Assembly (NCBI GenBank): GCA_031406795.1
Contig: JANOHV010000019.1
Coordinates: 1-13,880, forward strand
Length of the DNA: 13,880 nt
Direction of reading: 5' to 3'
From: DATDCY01 sp031406795 [NCBI: Candidatus Rokuibacteriota bacterium]
GTDB lineage: Bacteria; JAUVQV01
The translations under genes and the position numbers were made by a program. The notes beneath the pieces are model-generated. The model saw nothing but the letters and a program-made list of their open reading frames with translations, searched no databases and was not told the origin of the DNA. This document shows, one piece after another, positions 6,083 through 13,880 of the stretch (positions are counted from its first letter, which is position 1; every line of letters begins with the position of its first letter).

Positions 6083-8365
6083 ATGGATCAGAACGAAGTC
6101 GACTTTCTCAAGCGGCTCCAGGCGACCTTCCGGGTGGAGGCCGAGGAGCACGTGCAGGCGCTGCGCACCGGCCTGCTCGAACTGGAGAAGGCGCCGACGC
6201 CGGCGGAACGGGCGGCGCTGGTCGAGCGGGTGTTCCGCGAGGCGCACAGCCTCAAGGGGGCCGCCCGGTCGGTGAGCCTGCGGGAGGTCGAGACCGTCTG
6301 CCAGGCGCTCGAGGGGACGTTCGCGGCGCTCAAGCGCGAGGAGATCGACCTGTCGCCGGCGCTCGGCGACTTGTTTCATCGCGCGGTTGACGCGATCGCG
6401 CTGCTTGTCGCCGCCGCCGGCGTGGAGCGCACGACGGCGGAACGCGCCGCCGCCAGGGATCTGATCCGGCAGCTGGGGGAGGCGGCCTCCTCTGGCAGCA
6501 CGGCCGTCGGTCTCGCGCACGACCCCGAGGCGCCCCGGTCGGGCGCGGGGGGGGGGGCGCCGGGGCAGCCGGCAACGCCGCCCCGGGAGGAGAGCATCCC
6601 CGCGGCGGGGGAAGGGACCCAGCACGCGCCGCCGGAGGGTCAGTTCGGCCCGGCGGGGAGCATCAGGATCCCGAGCTTCAAGCTCGACCCGCTGCTGCTG
6701 CAGGCCGAGGAGATGATCGCGGCGAAGATGGCGGCCAGCCAGCGCGTCGCCGACATGCACGAGATCTCCCGCGAACTGGCGGTGTGGCAGCGCGAGGAGG
6801 CGCTTCGCACCGATCGTCACGCCGGAACCGGGGAACGGCTCCTGGCGCTGCACGGGCGTGCGGTGGCCGTGACGCAGACCCTGGAGAAGGACCAGCGCCG
6901 GCTCCGGCGCATGGTGGACGAGCACCTCGAGGCGGTGAAGCAGGTCATGATGTTGCCGATCGCCACGCTCGTGGAGGTCATGCCCCGGCTGGTCCGCGAC
7001 CTCGCCCGCGATCAGGGCAAGGAGGTGGAGCTGGTCGTGAGCGGCGCCGAGCTGGAGATCGACAAGCGGATCCTGGAGGAGCTCAAGGACCCGCTGATCC
7101 ACCTTGTGCGCAACTGCGTCGACCACGGCATCGGCAAGCCCGAGGAGCGCGCCGCGGCGGGGAAGCCGCGCCGGGGCACGCTGACGTTGAGCTTCGGCGC
7201 CACGGTCGGGCGGCAGCTGGAGGTGACCGTCGCCGACGACGGCGCGGGTATCGACGCCGAGAAAGTGCGCGCGGCGGCGATCCGCTCCGGCGCCGTCTCC
7301 CCGGAGCAGGCCGGGAAGCTCGACCCGGGCGCGACGCTGGCGCTGATCTTCCGCTCGGGGGTCACCACCAGCCGGATCATCACCGACATCTCGGGGCGCG
7401 GTCTGGGCCTGGCGATCGTGCGCGAGAAGGTCGAGCGCCTCAATGGCACCGTGGCAGTCGAGAGCGTTGCCGGCCGGGGCACCCGCTTTCGCCTGCTGTT
7501 GCCGCTGACGCTCGCCACGTTCCGCGGCGTTCTGGTGCGCGAGGGCGAGCAGCTCTTCGTGCTGCCGAGCGTCAACGTCGAGCGCGCGACGCGGGCGCTG
7601 CCGGAGGAGATCCAGACCGTCGAAAACCGCGAGACGATCCGCCTGGATGGGCAGGTGCTCTCGCTGGTTCGGCTGCGCGACGTCCTGGGGATGAGTGTCC
7701 GGGCCGCCAAGCCGGAGCGGGGGGGCGCTGGCGACGGCGTCCCGGGAACCCCGGTTCCCTGTGTGGTGCTCGCCTCCGGCGACGCGCGCATCGCCTTCCG
7801 GGTCGACGCGGTCCTCGACGAACTGCAGGTGCTGGTCAAGGGGCTGGGCCGGCAGCTGAGCCGGGTGCGCAACGTCGCCGGCGCGACCATCCTCGGCACC
7901 GGCCAGGTGGTGCCGGTGCTCAACGCCGCCGACCTGATGAAATCCGCCGTGCGCGCCCCGGCCGCGGTCCGCGCGGCGGCGGTCGAGCCGGCAGCTGCGA
8001 GAACGGGCACCATCCTCGTCGCCGAGGATTCGATCACCTCGCGCACCCTGATCAAAAACATCCTCGAGACGGCCGGCTACCGCGTGACAACTGCCGTCGA
8101 CGGCGCGGACGGCCTGATGCAGTTGCGCGCCGGCGATTTCGACCTGGTCGTATCGGACGTCGACATGCCGAGACTGAGCGGCTTCGAGCTGACCGAGCGG
8201 ATCCGCGCCGACAAGAAGCTCGCCGACCTGCCGGTCGTGCTGGTGACCGCGCTCGAATCGCGCGAGGACCGCGAGCGCGGCGTCGAGGCCGGCGCGAACG
8301 CCTACATCGTCAAGAGCAGCTTCGACCAGAGCAACCTGCTCGAAGTGGTCCGCAGGCTGTTGTGA
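6083..8365 (+). CDS. cheA: CheA histidine kinase with C-terminal receiver domain (WspE-like hybrid)
   Basis: 760 residues, 16 nt after mcp. Domains: Hpt/P1 (about 1-120) with phospho-accepting H55 in REAHSLKGAARSV; a Gly/Pro/Ala-rich linker (about 125-195) with no recognisable P2; P3 dimerisation helices (about 200-310); an HATPase with N-box HLVRNCVDHGI (H340, N344), G1 VADDGAGID and G2 ISGRGLGLAIV; the CheW-like P5 (about 480-625); and a receiver (about 641-760) with E648/D649, phospho-acceptor D692 in VVSDVDMP and K744 in YIVKSS. It autophosphorylates on H55 under receptor control and passes phosphate to its own receiver, CheB and probably the two hybrid kinases downstream. The missing P2 suggests response regulators dock elsewhere. 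An 11-G run in the linker (6547-6557) is a potential slippage site. Its stop overlaps a possible cheB ATG by 1 nt. Confidence 0.95.
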   Translation: MDQNEVDFLKRLQATFRVEAEEHVQALRTGLLELEKAPTPAERAALVERVFREAHSLKGAARSVSLREVETVCQALEGTFAALKREEIDLSPALGDLFHRAVDAIALLVAAAGVERTTAERAAARDLIRQLGEAASSGSTAVGLAHDPEAPRSGAGGGAPGQPATPPREESIPAAGEGTQHAPPEGQFGPAGSIRIPSFKLDPLLLQAEEMIAAKMAASQRVADMHEISRELAVWQREEALRTDRHAGTGERLLALHGRAVAVTQTLEKDQRRLRRMVDEHLEAVKQVMMLPIATLVEVMPRLVRDLARDQGKEVELVVSGAELEIDKRILEELKDPLIHLVRNCVDHGIGKPEERAAAGKPRRGTLTLSFGATVGRQLEVTVADDGAGIDAEKVRAAAIRSGAVSPEQAGKLDPGATLALIFRSGVTTSRIITDISGRGLGLAIVREKVERLNGTVAVESVAGRGTRFRLLLPLTLATFRGVLVREGEQLFVLPSVNVERATRALPEEIQTVENRETIRLDGQVLSLVRLRDVLGMSVRAAKPERGGAGDGVPGTPVPCVVLASGDARIAFRVDAVLDELQVLVKGLGRQLSRVRNVAGATILGTGQVVPVLNAADLMKSAVRAPAAVRAAAVEPAAARTGTILVAEDSITSRTLIKNILETAGYRVTTAVDGADGLMQLRAGDFDLVVSDVDMPRLSGFELTERIRADKKLADLPVVLVTALESREDRERGVEAGANAYIVKSSFDQSNLLEVVRRLL
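6547..6557 (+). repeat. homopolymer G11 tract inside cheA
   Basis: Eleven consecutive Gs are read as GCG-GGG-GGG-GGG-GCG (Ala-Gly-Gly-Gly-Ala) in the unstructured linker between P1 and P3. The frame is intact at this length. A gain or loss of one G would cut CheA off from its kinase core. Such tracts are prone to slippage in cells and to indel errors in sequencing. Confidence 0.9.
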
Positions 8366-8382
8366 TGGAAGGCGGGAAGAGA

Positions 8383-9450
8383 ATGATCCGGGTGCTCATC
8401 GTCGACGACCTGCGCGTGGCGCAGCAGTTGCTGACGCACATCCTCGGCTCCGACCCGGAGATCCAGGTGGTGGGGGTCGCCGACAACGGCGAGGAGGCGC
8501 TGGAGGCCGTCGAGCGGTTGCGCCCGGATGTCGTGACGATGGACGTCCACCTGCCCGGGATGGATGGCTACGAGGCGACGCGCGCGATCATGGAGACGCT
8601 GCCGACGCCGATCGTCATCGTCAGCGGGAGCACCGACGTCAAGGATCAGGCCTCCACGTTCCGGCTCATTGAGGTGGGTGCCCTCGCAGCGCTCCGCCGG
8701 CCGCCGGGGGTCGCCGATCCAGAGTTCAAGGCTGCGGCCCGGGAGCTGATCCAGACCGTCAAGCTGATGTCCGAGATCAAGCTGGTCAGGCGGATGAGGA
8801 GAGCGGCGCCGGCGTCCATGGCGCAGACAGTCCCCCGGTCGACGGTACCGATCCAGGTCGTGGCGATCGGCGCCTCCACGGGAGGCCCCCAGGTTCTGCA
8901 GACGATCCTCTCCGGGCTGCCGCCGGGCTTCAGCGCCCCGGTCCTGATCGTCCAACACATCGCGAAGCAGTTCACGGAGGGTTTTGCGCAGTGGCTCTCC
9001 GGCGCCTCGCGCTTTCCGGTGCGGATCGCAGCCTCGGGGGAGGAGCTGCTGCCCGGGCGCGGCTACCTGGCGCCGGAGGGTTTTCACCTCGGGGTGGACG
9101 GCGGCCCGCGCATCGTGCTCAGCCAGGCCCCGCCCGACAACGGCCTGCGGCCCTCCGTGCACCACCTCTTCCACTCCGTCGCGGCGGCCTGCGGGCCTCG
9201 CGCAATCGGCGTCCTGCTGACCGGCATGGGGCGGGACGGGGCCGCGGGGCTTGCCGAGCTTCGGCAGCGGGGCGCGATCACGATCGCCCAGGACGAGGCC
9301 AGCTCCGTCATCTTCGGCATGCCGGGGGAAGCGGTCAAGCTCGGTGCGGCACACCACGTGCTGCCTCCCGAGGGTATCGTCGCGTTGCTGGCGGCACTGG
9401 TCGGGGCGAAGCCCCCTGTTACCGATCTTAATTCTTACCGGCAAGAGTGA
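8383..9450 (+). CDS. cheB: CheB receptor methylesterase/response regulator
   Basis: 355 residues from ATG 8383, which has GGGAAGAG just upstream; ATG 8365, overlapping the cheA stop, is the alternative and adds six residues. The receiver (1-120) has D8/D9 and phospho-acceptor D54 (VVTMDVHLPGMDG). The conserved receiver Lys before Pro is replaced by R106 (GALAALRRPPG). The esterase domain has the full triad: S165 in IGASTGG, H192 in VQHI and D285 in TGMGRDGA. It removes methyl groups from receptor glutamates (and deamidates glutamines), opposing CheR; phosphorylation by CheA normally activates it. WspF-type CheBs also deviate at the Lys position. The stop is immediately followed by the first hybrid kinase. 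Confidence 0.95.
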   Translation: MIRVLIVDDLRVAQQLLTHILGSDPEIQVVGVADNGEEALEAVERLRPDVVTMDVHLPGMDGYEATRAIMETLPTPIVIVSGSTDVKDQASTFRLIEVGALAALRRPPGVADPEFKAAARELIQTVKLMSEIKLVRRMRRAAPASMAQTVPRSTVPIQVVAIGASTGGPQVLQTILSGLPPGFSAPVLIVQHIAKQFTEGFAQWLSGASRFPVRIAASGEELLPGRGYLAPEGFHLGVDGGPRIVLSQAPPDNGLRPSVHHLFHSVAAACGPRAIGVLLTGMGRDGAAGLAELRQRGAITIAQDEASSVIFGMPGEAVKLGAAHHVLPPEGIVALLAALVGAKPPVTDLNSYRQE

Positions 9451-9452
9451 AC

Positions 9453-10637
<1,185 letters not shown>

Positions 10638-10653
10638 TGGGAGGCGAGTGCCG

Positions 10654-13254
10654 GTGAGCATGCGAGCCGCGGACGACGCTCAGGGTCCCGCTGAACTGCG
10701 GGCCACGAGAGAGCATGAAGGCGCGGTGCGAATTCTCATCGCGGAGGACAGCCCGACCCAGGCCGAGAAGTTGCGGTACATCCTGCAGCGGCACGGCTAC
10801 GAGGTGGCCGCCGCCGGGAACGGCGTCACGGCCCTGGCGCTGCTGGCCGAGAACAAACCCGACCTGGTCCTCAGCGACATCGTCATGCCGGAGATGGACG
10901 GGTACGAGCTCTGCCGGCGCATCCGCGCCACTGCCGGCCTGGCCGACTTGCCGGTGGTGCTGCTGACCTCCCTCGCCGAAACGGCGGACGTGCTCGAAGG
11001 TCTGGCGTGCGGCGCCGACAGCTTCATCACCAAGCCCTACAGCGAGAACTACCTGTTGGCACAGGTCGCCCAGATGCTTTCCGACAATCGACGAACCGGC
11101 GGCGCCGGTTCGACCATCAACGTGGAAGTCGTTTTGTCGGGGAAGAAGCGCATCATCACCACGGATCAGAAGAGACTGGTCACCCTGCTGATCTCGACGT
11201 ACGAAGCGGCGGTCCGGAGAAACAGCGAGCTGACACGGACGCAGGACGAGCTGAGCCTGCTGAACGAACGGCTGGAGGACCTGGTGGCCGAACGGACGTT
11301 CGCCCTGTCGTCTGAGATCGCCGTGCGCAGTCAGACCGAGGTCCGGCTGCGGGAGAGCGAGGCGCGCTATCGGGCGCTTTTCGAAAACACCGTGGACGCG
11401 GTGCTGCTCACGGACCCAGACGGCAGCATTCTGTCCGCCAACCCCGCGGCGTACGCCATGTTCGGCTGGACCGAAGAGGAGATGCGCGCGCTCGGCCACG
11501 CTGCCCTTCTCGACGCCGGCGACCCCCGCCTGCCGAAGCTGCTGGAGGAGCGGGCCCGCACGGGAAGGGCAACCGGCGAACTGAGCTTCGTCAGAAAGGA
11601 CGGCTCTCCGTTTCCGGGCGAAGTCGCCTCCCTCCTTTTCAAAGACGCGGCGGGCGCCGAGCGGACGAGCCTGATAATTCGGGACATCACCGGCCGTCTT
11701 CGGGAGGCGCAGGAGAAGGCCAGGCTGGAAGATCAGCTGCGTCAGACCCAAAAGGTCGAGGCGATCGGCAGCCTCGCGGGAGGCATCGCGCACGACTTCA
11801 ACAACCTCACGTCGATCGTCCTCGGCTACGGGGAGCAGCTCCTCGGCCAGCTCTCCCCCGGGGATCCGGCGCGCAGGAGCGTCGAGCAAATCATCGCGGC
11901 CGGGCGGCGCTCGGCAGCGCTGACCCGCCAGCTCCTCGCCTTCAGCCGCAAGCAGACGCTCCAGCCCGAGGTGCTGGACCTCAACGCCCTGCTTCGGAAC
12001 CTCGACACGATGCTCGGCCGGATCATCGGGGAGAACATCGAGCTGGACGTCAGGCTGGCCGCGGACCCGGGCCGCGTCGTGGCCGATCCGGGACAGCTCG
12101 AACAGGTGGTCACGAACCTCGTCGTCAATGCCCGCGACGCCATGCCCGGGGGCGGTAGGCTGACTGTCGAGACCGCCGGCGTCGACCTCGACGAAGGGTT
12201 CGCGCGGGACCACGCGGGCGTTGTTCCCGGCCCGTACGTGCTGCTCGCCATTTCCGACAACGGGAGCGGCATGGATGAAGCGACCATGGCCCGGCTCTTC
12301 GAACCGTTCTTCACGACAAAGCCGAAGGGGAAGGGCACCGGCCTCGGCCTGGCCACGGCATCCGGGATCGTGAAACAGTCGGGGGGACACATCTCCGTCT
12401 CTTCGGTGCCGGGCGCGGGCACGACCTTCAGGATCTATCTGCCGCGGACCGCTGCGCTGCCGGAAGCGACGGTGGCCGAGACCGCCGGCGGGGCGCCCAG
12501 GGGCCGCGGCGAGCGGATTCTGCTGGTGGACGACGAGGCGCCGCTGCGGGAGATGTGCGCGGCCATGCTCTCGGGTCTCGGCTACCGGGTGAGCGCCGCC
12601 GGCAGCGGCCAGGAGGCCCTTCAGCTCGTGATGGAGCAGGGATTGGAACCCGACCTCGTCGTCACCGATGTCGTGATGCCGGGGATGAGCGGCGCGGAGC
12701 TGGCGCAGCGGCTCCGGGAACACCGGGCAGAACTCAATGTCCTCTATATGTCCGGGTACCCCGACGACGCCATCGCCCCCCACGGCGTTCTCGACCCGGG
12801 TACACAATTCATCCCCAAACCCTTCACGGAGCGGGCGCTGGCGGTGAAGGTGCAGGAGGCGCTCGCGGTGAGGGAGACCGCCGCGCGTCCGGGCAGGCGC
12901 GTGCTGATGATCGACGACGACGAGCAGTTCCGTGAGCTGATGGAGATCTTCTGCGCGAAGGGGGGCCACGTCTTTGCGGGCGTGGATTCCGCCGCGGCGG
13001 CGCTTGCGGCCCTCGCCGCGCAGCCCTTCGACGTGCTGCTGGTCGACGTGAACATCCCGGGCACGAGCGGGGAACTGGTCTTGCGGGAGATCCGCGCCGC
13101 GGGCTGCGTCGCGCCTGCGATCATGCTGACCGCGGACGCGGAGGCGGTGGACCTGGAGCTGCTGCGCCCGCTCGGAGTGGTGGCGTCCCTGCAGAAATCC
13201 AGCAGTGCGGAACCGTTGCTGCGGGCAATAGAGTCGGCGGGGGCCCGCCCATGA
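10654..13254 (+). CDS. multi-domain hybrid histidine kinase 2 (REC-linker-PAS-HisKA-HATPase-REC-REC)
   Basis: 866 residues from GTG 10654, which has GGGAGG at 10639-10644 nine nt upstream; GTG 10648 is an in-frame alternative, only 3 nt from that motif. Domains: receiver 1 (about 27-145; D75, K127); linker with LVTLLISTYEAAVRRN and a coiled coil; PAS (about 235-350; YRALFENTVDAVLLTDPDG, then FVRKDGSPFPGEV); HisKA with H380 in GGIAHDFNNLTSIVLGY (HDFNN class); HATPase with N492 in LVVNARDAM, G1 ISDNGSGM and G2 GKGTGLGLATA; receiver 2 (about 617-735; D672 in VVTDVVMPGMSG, IPKPF); and receiver 3 (about 746-862; D798 in LLVDVNIPGTSG, K848). No TM segment or DNA-binding domain. It is a soluble relay: receiver 1 can take phosphate from CheA, the kinase feeds receivers 2/3, and an external Hpt or regulator would carry on. 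Receiver 3 is divergent. Confidence 0.93.
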   Translation: MSMRAADDAQGPAELRATREHEGAVRILIAEDSPTQAEKLRYILQRHGYEVAAAGNGVTALALLAENKPDLVLSDIVMPEMDGYELCRRIRATAGLADLPVVLLTSLAETADVLEGLACGADSFITKPYSENYLLAQVAQMLSDNRRTGGAGSTINVEVVLSGKKRIITTDQKRLVTLLISTYEAAVRRNSELTRTQDELSLLNERLEDLVAERTFALSSEIAVRSQTEVRLRESEARYRALFENTVDAVLLTDPDGSILSANPAAYAMFGWTEEEMRALGHAALLDAGDPRLPKLLEERARTGRATGELSFVRKDGSPFPGEVASLLFKDAAGAERTSLIIRDITGRLREAQEKARLEDQLRQTQKVEAIGSLAGGIAHDFNNLTSIVLGYGEQLLGQLSPGDPARRSVEQIIAAGRRSAALTRQLLAFSRKQTLQPEVLDLNALLRNLDTMLGRIIGENIELDVRLAADPGRVVADPGQLEQVVTNLVVNARDAMPGGGRLTVETAGVDLDEGFARDHAGVVPGPYVLLAISDNGSGMDEATMARLFEPFFTTKPKGKGTGLGLATASGIVKQSGGHISVSSVPGAGTTFRIYLPRTAALPEATVAETAGGAPRGRGERILLVDDEAPLREMCAAMLSGLGYRVSAAGSGQEALQLVMEQGLEPDLVVTDVVMPGMSGAELAQRLREHRAELNVLYMSGYPDDAIAPHGVLDPGTQFIPKPFTERALAVKVQEALAVRETAARPGRRVLMIDDDEQFRELMEIFCAKGGHVFAGVDSAAAALAALAAQPFDVLLVDVNIPGTSGELVLREIRAAGCVAPAIMLTADAEAVDLELLRPLGVVASLQKSSSAEPLLRAIESAGARP
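10871..10913 (+). repeat. 43-bp perfect direct repeat, copy 2 (receiver 1 core of kinase 2)
   Basis: Identical to 9625-9667, 1,246 bp apart in the same orientation. The two flanking modules could recombine, deleting the C-terminal half of kinase 1 and the start of kinase 2 and giving a single intact multi-domain kinase. Confidence 0.9.
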
Positions 13255-13260
13255 GGAACG

Positions 13261-13320
13261 GAGCGCTCTAGAGCCCGCTTCTCGCATGGGCTGTGCCCGG
13301 AGTGCCTGCCCAGGTACTTC
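13261..13320 (+). pseudogene. remnant of the SHGxCPEC C-terminal motif of a sensory protein
   Basis: Codons 13276-13320 read [15 protein letters not shown]. This matches the conserved C-terminal tail of a small Cys-rich module found at the end of many PAS/receiver/kinase proteins in deltaproteobacteria, where it follows a CxxCxxIRDDxGYW segment. That first Cys pair is absent here. The scrap is in the same frame as hybrid kinase 2, starting after its TGA at 13252, and runs directly into groEL sequence (FENMGAQ). It is a leftover of a deleted gene or of a longer kinase 2. Confidence 0.5.
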
Positions 13321-13880
13321 GAGAACATGGGCGCCCAGCTCGTGCGCGAAGTCGCCTCCAAGACCTCCGACGTGGCGGGTGACGGTACCACGACCGCGAC
13401 CGTTCTGGCCCAGGCGATTTACGCCGAGGGGATCAAGAACGTCACCGCCGACGCGAACCCGATGGACCTCAAGCGCGGGATCGACCATGCGGTCGGGGCC
13501 GTCGTGAAGCAGCTCAAGAAATTGTCCATATGGAGAAGGTCGGCAAGGATGGCGTGATCACGGTCGAAGAGGCCAAGGGCACGGAGACCAACCTCGAAGT
13601 GGTCGAGGGGATGCAGTTCGACCGCGGCTGCCTGAGCCCCTACTTCGTGACCAAGCCCGAGCGGATGGAGGCCATCCTCGAGGACTGCTACATCCTGAAC
13701 AACGAGAAGAAGAGAAGGGCGGCCGCCCACCGCTTCAACGCGGCGACCGAGGAATACATGGACATGATCGAGGCCGGGATCATCGACCCGACCAAGGTCA
13801 CCCGGACTGCTCTGCAGAACGCGGCGTCGATCGCCGGCCTGATGATCACGACCGAGTGCGTGATCGCCGACAAGCCCGAG
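13318..13880 (+). pseudogene. groEL: decayed groEL (chaperonin) pseudogene, runs off the window
   Basis: Segment 1 (13318-13518) reads [20 protein letters not shown], then [18 protein letters not shown] and [13 protein letters not shown], equivalent to E. coli GroEL residues about 66-135 and including the catalytic-region Asp of GDGTTT. About 30 residues are then lost with a frameshift. Segment 2 (13530-13711, another frame) reads [17 protein letters not shown] and [17 protein letters not shown], up to ILNNEKK. The rest of the apical domain and most of the intermediate region (about 240 residues) are deleted. Segment 3 (13729-13880) resumes in the same frame as segment 2 with [20 protein letters not shown] and [12 protein letters not shown], close to the GroEL C-terminus. 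The first 65 residues are also missing. It cannot form a working chaperonin; a functional groEL must exist elsewhere. Frame 13530-13880 is still open at the window end. Confidence 0.92.

Noticed and set aside
4396-6084. 562-codon minus-strand frame opposite mcp, and similar long antisense frames opposite cheR (1485-2876) and kinase 1 (9435-10544)
   Set aside because: Leu/Arg/Asp-rich mirror translations of GC-biased codons; the + strand products are unambiguous.
6784-8364. Long + strand frame continuous with cheB (opens at 6784 and runs through to 9450)
   Set aside because: It is the +1 shadow of cheA: Arg/Gly/Ala/Pro-rich with no domain similarity. Only the part from 8383 is the real CheB.

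Overview
The window is about 13.9 kb of GC-rich bacterial DNA. It is dominated by one chemosensory (Che) gene cluster on the + strand, with decayed gene fragments on both sides. Codon use, the HAMP/4-helix-bundle receptor, the many hybrid kinases and a leftover SHGxCPEC motif resemble deltaproteobacteria of the Geobacter/Desulfuromonas type. That placement is an inference from style, not from a marker gene.

Layout. (1) 1-526: the end of a VapB-type antitoxin and a complete VapC PIN-domain toxin, overlapping by 4 nt. (2) About 527-1389: debris. It holds a possible minus-strand remnant of an Fe-S oxidoreductase, a pair of 22-bp direct repeats that look like one end of an IS21-family element, and the N-terminal part of a large multi-TM glycosyltransferase-like protein that degenerates after about 120 recognisable residues. 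(3) 1390-2906: a good sigma70-type promoter followed by a CheR methyltransferase with C-terminal TPRs. (4) 2907-3287: a 381-nt non-coding gap with hairpins and a weak terminator/promoter. (5) 3288-13254: a tightly packed operon cheW-cheW-mcp-cheA(REC)-cheB-hybrid kinase 1-hybrid kinase 2, with most junctions overlapping or less than 20 nt apart. (6) 13255-13880: an in-frame fragment of an SHGLCPEC C-terminal motif fused to a shredded groEL pseudogene that runs off the window.

How it works together. The set MCP + two CheW + CheR-TPR + CheA with a C-terminal receiver + CheB matches the Wsp-like 'alternative cellular function' chemosensory systems rather than flagellar chemotaxis. The receptor senses a signal through its periplasmic four-helix bundle. 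CheW couples it to CheA, and CheR-TPR and CheB set receptor methylation. There is no stand-alone CheY and no GGDEF output protein (WspR). In their place are two soluble receiver-histidine kinase proteins that share a duplicated receiver-plus-linker module. The likely route is CheA to the receivers of these kinases and on through a further phosphorelay, possibly to a regulator outside the window.

Most notable oddities: kinase 1 has lost roughly 40-50 residues between its phospho-accepting helix and its ATPase domain; CheA carries an uninterrupted 11-G tract in its linker; CheB has Arg where receivers normally have the conserved Lys; two chemosensory genes are each preceded by a 9-codon mini-ORF whose stop overlaps the gene start; and the cluster is flanked by recombination scars.
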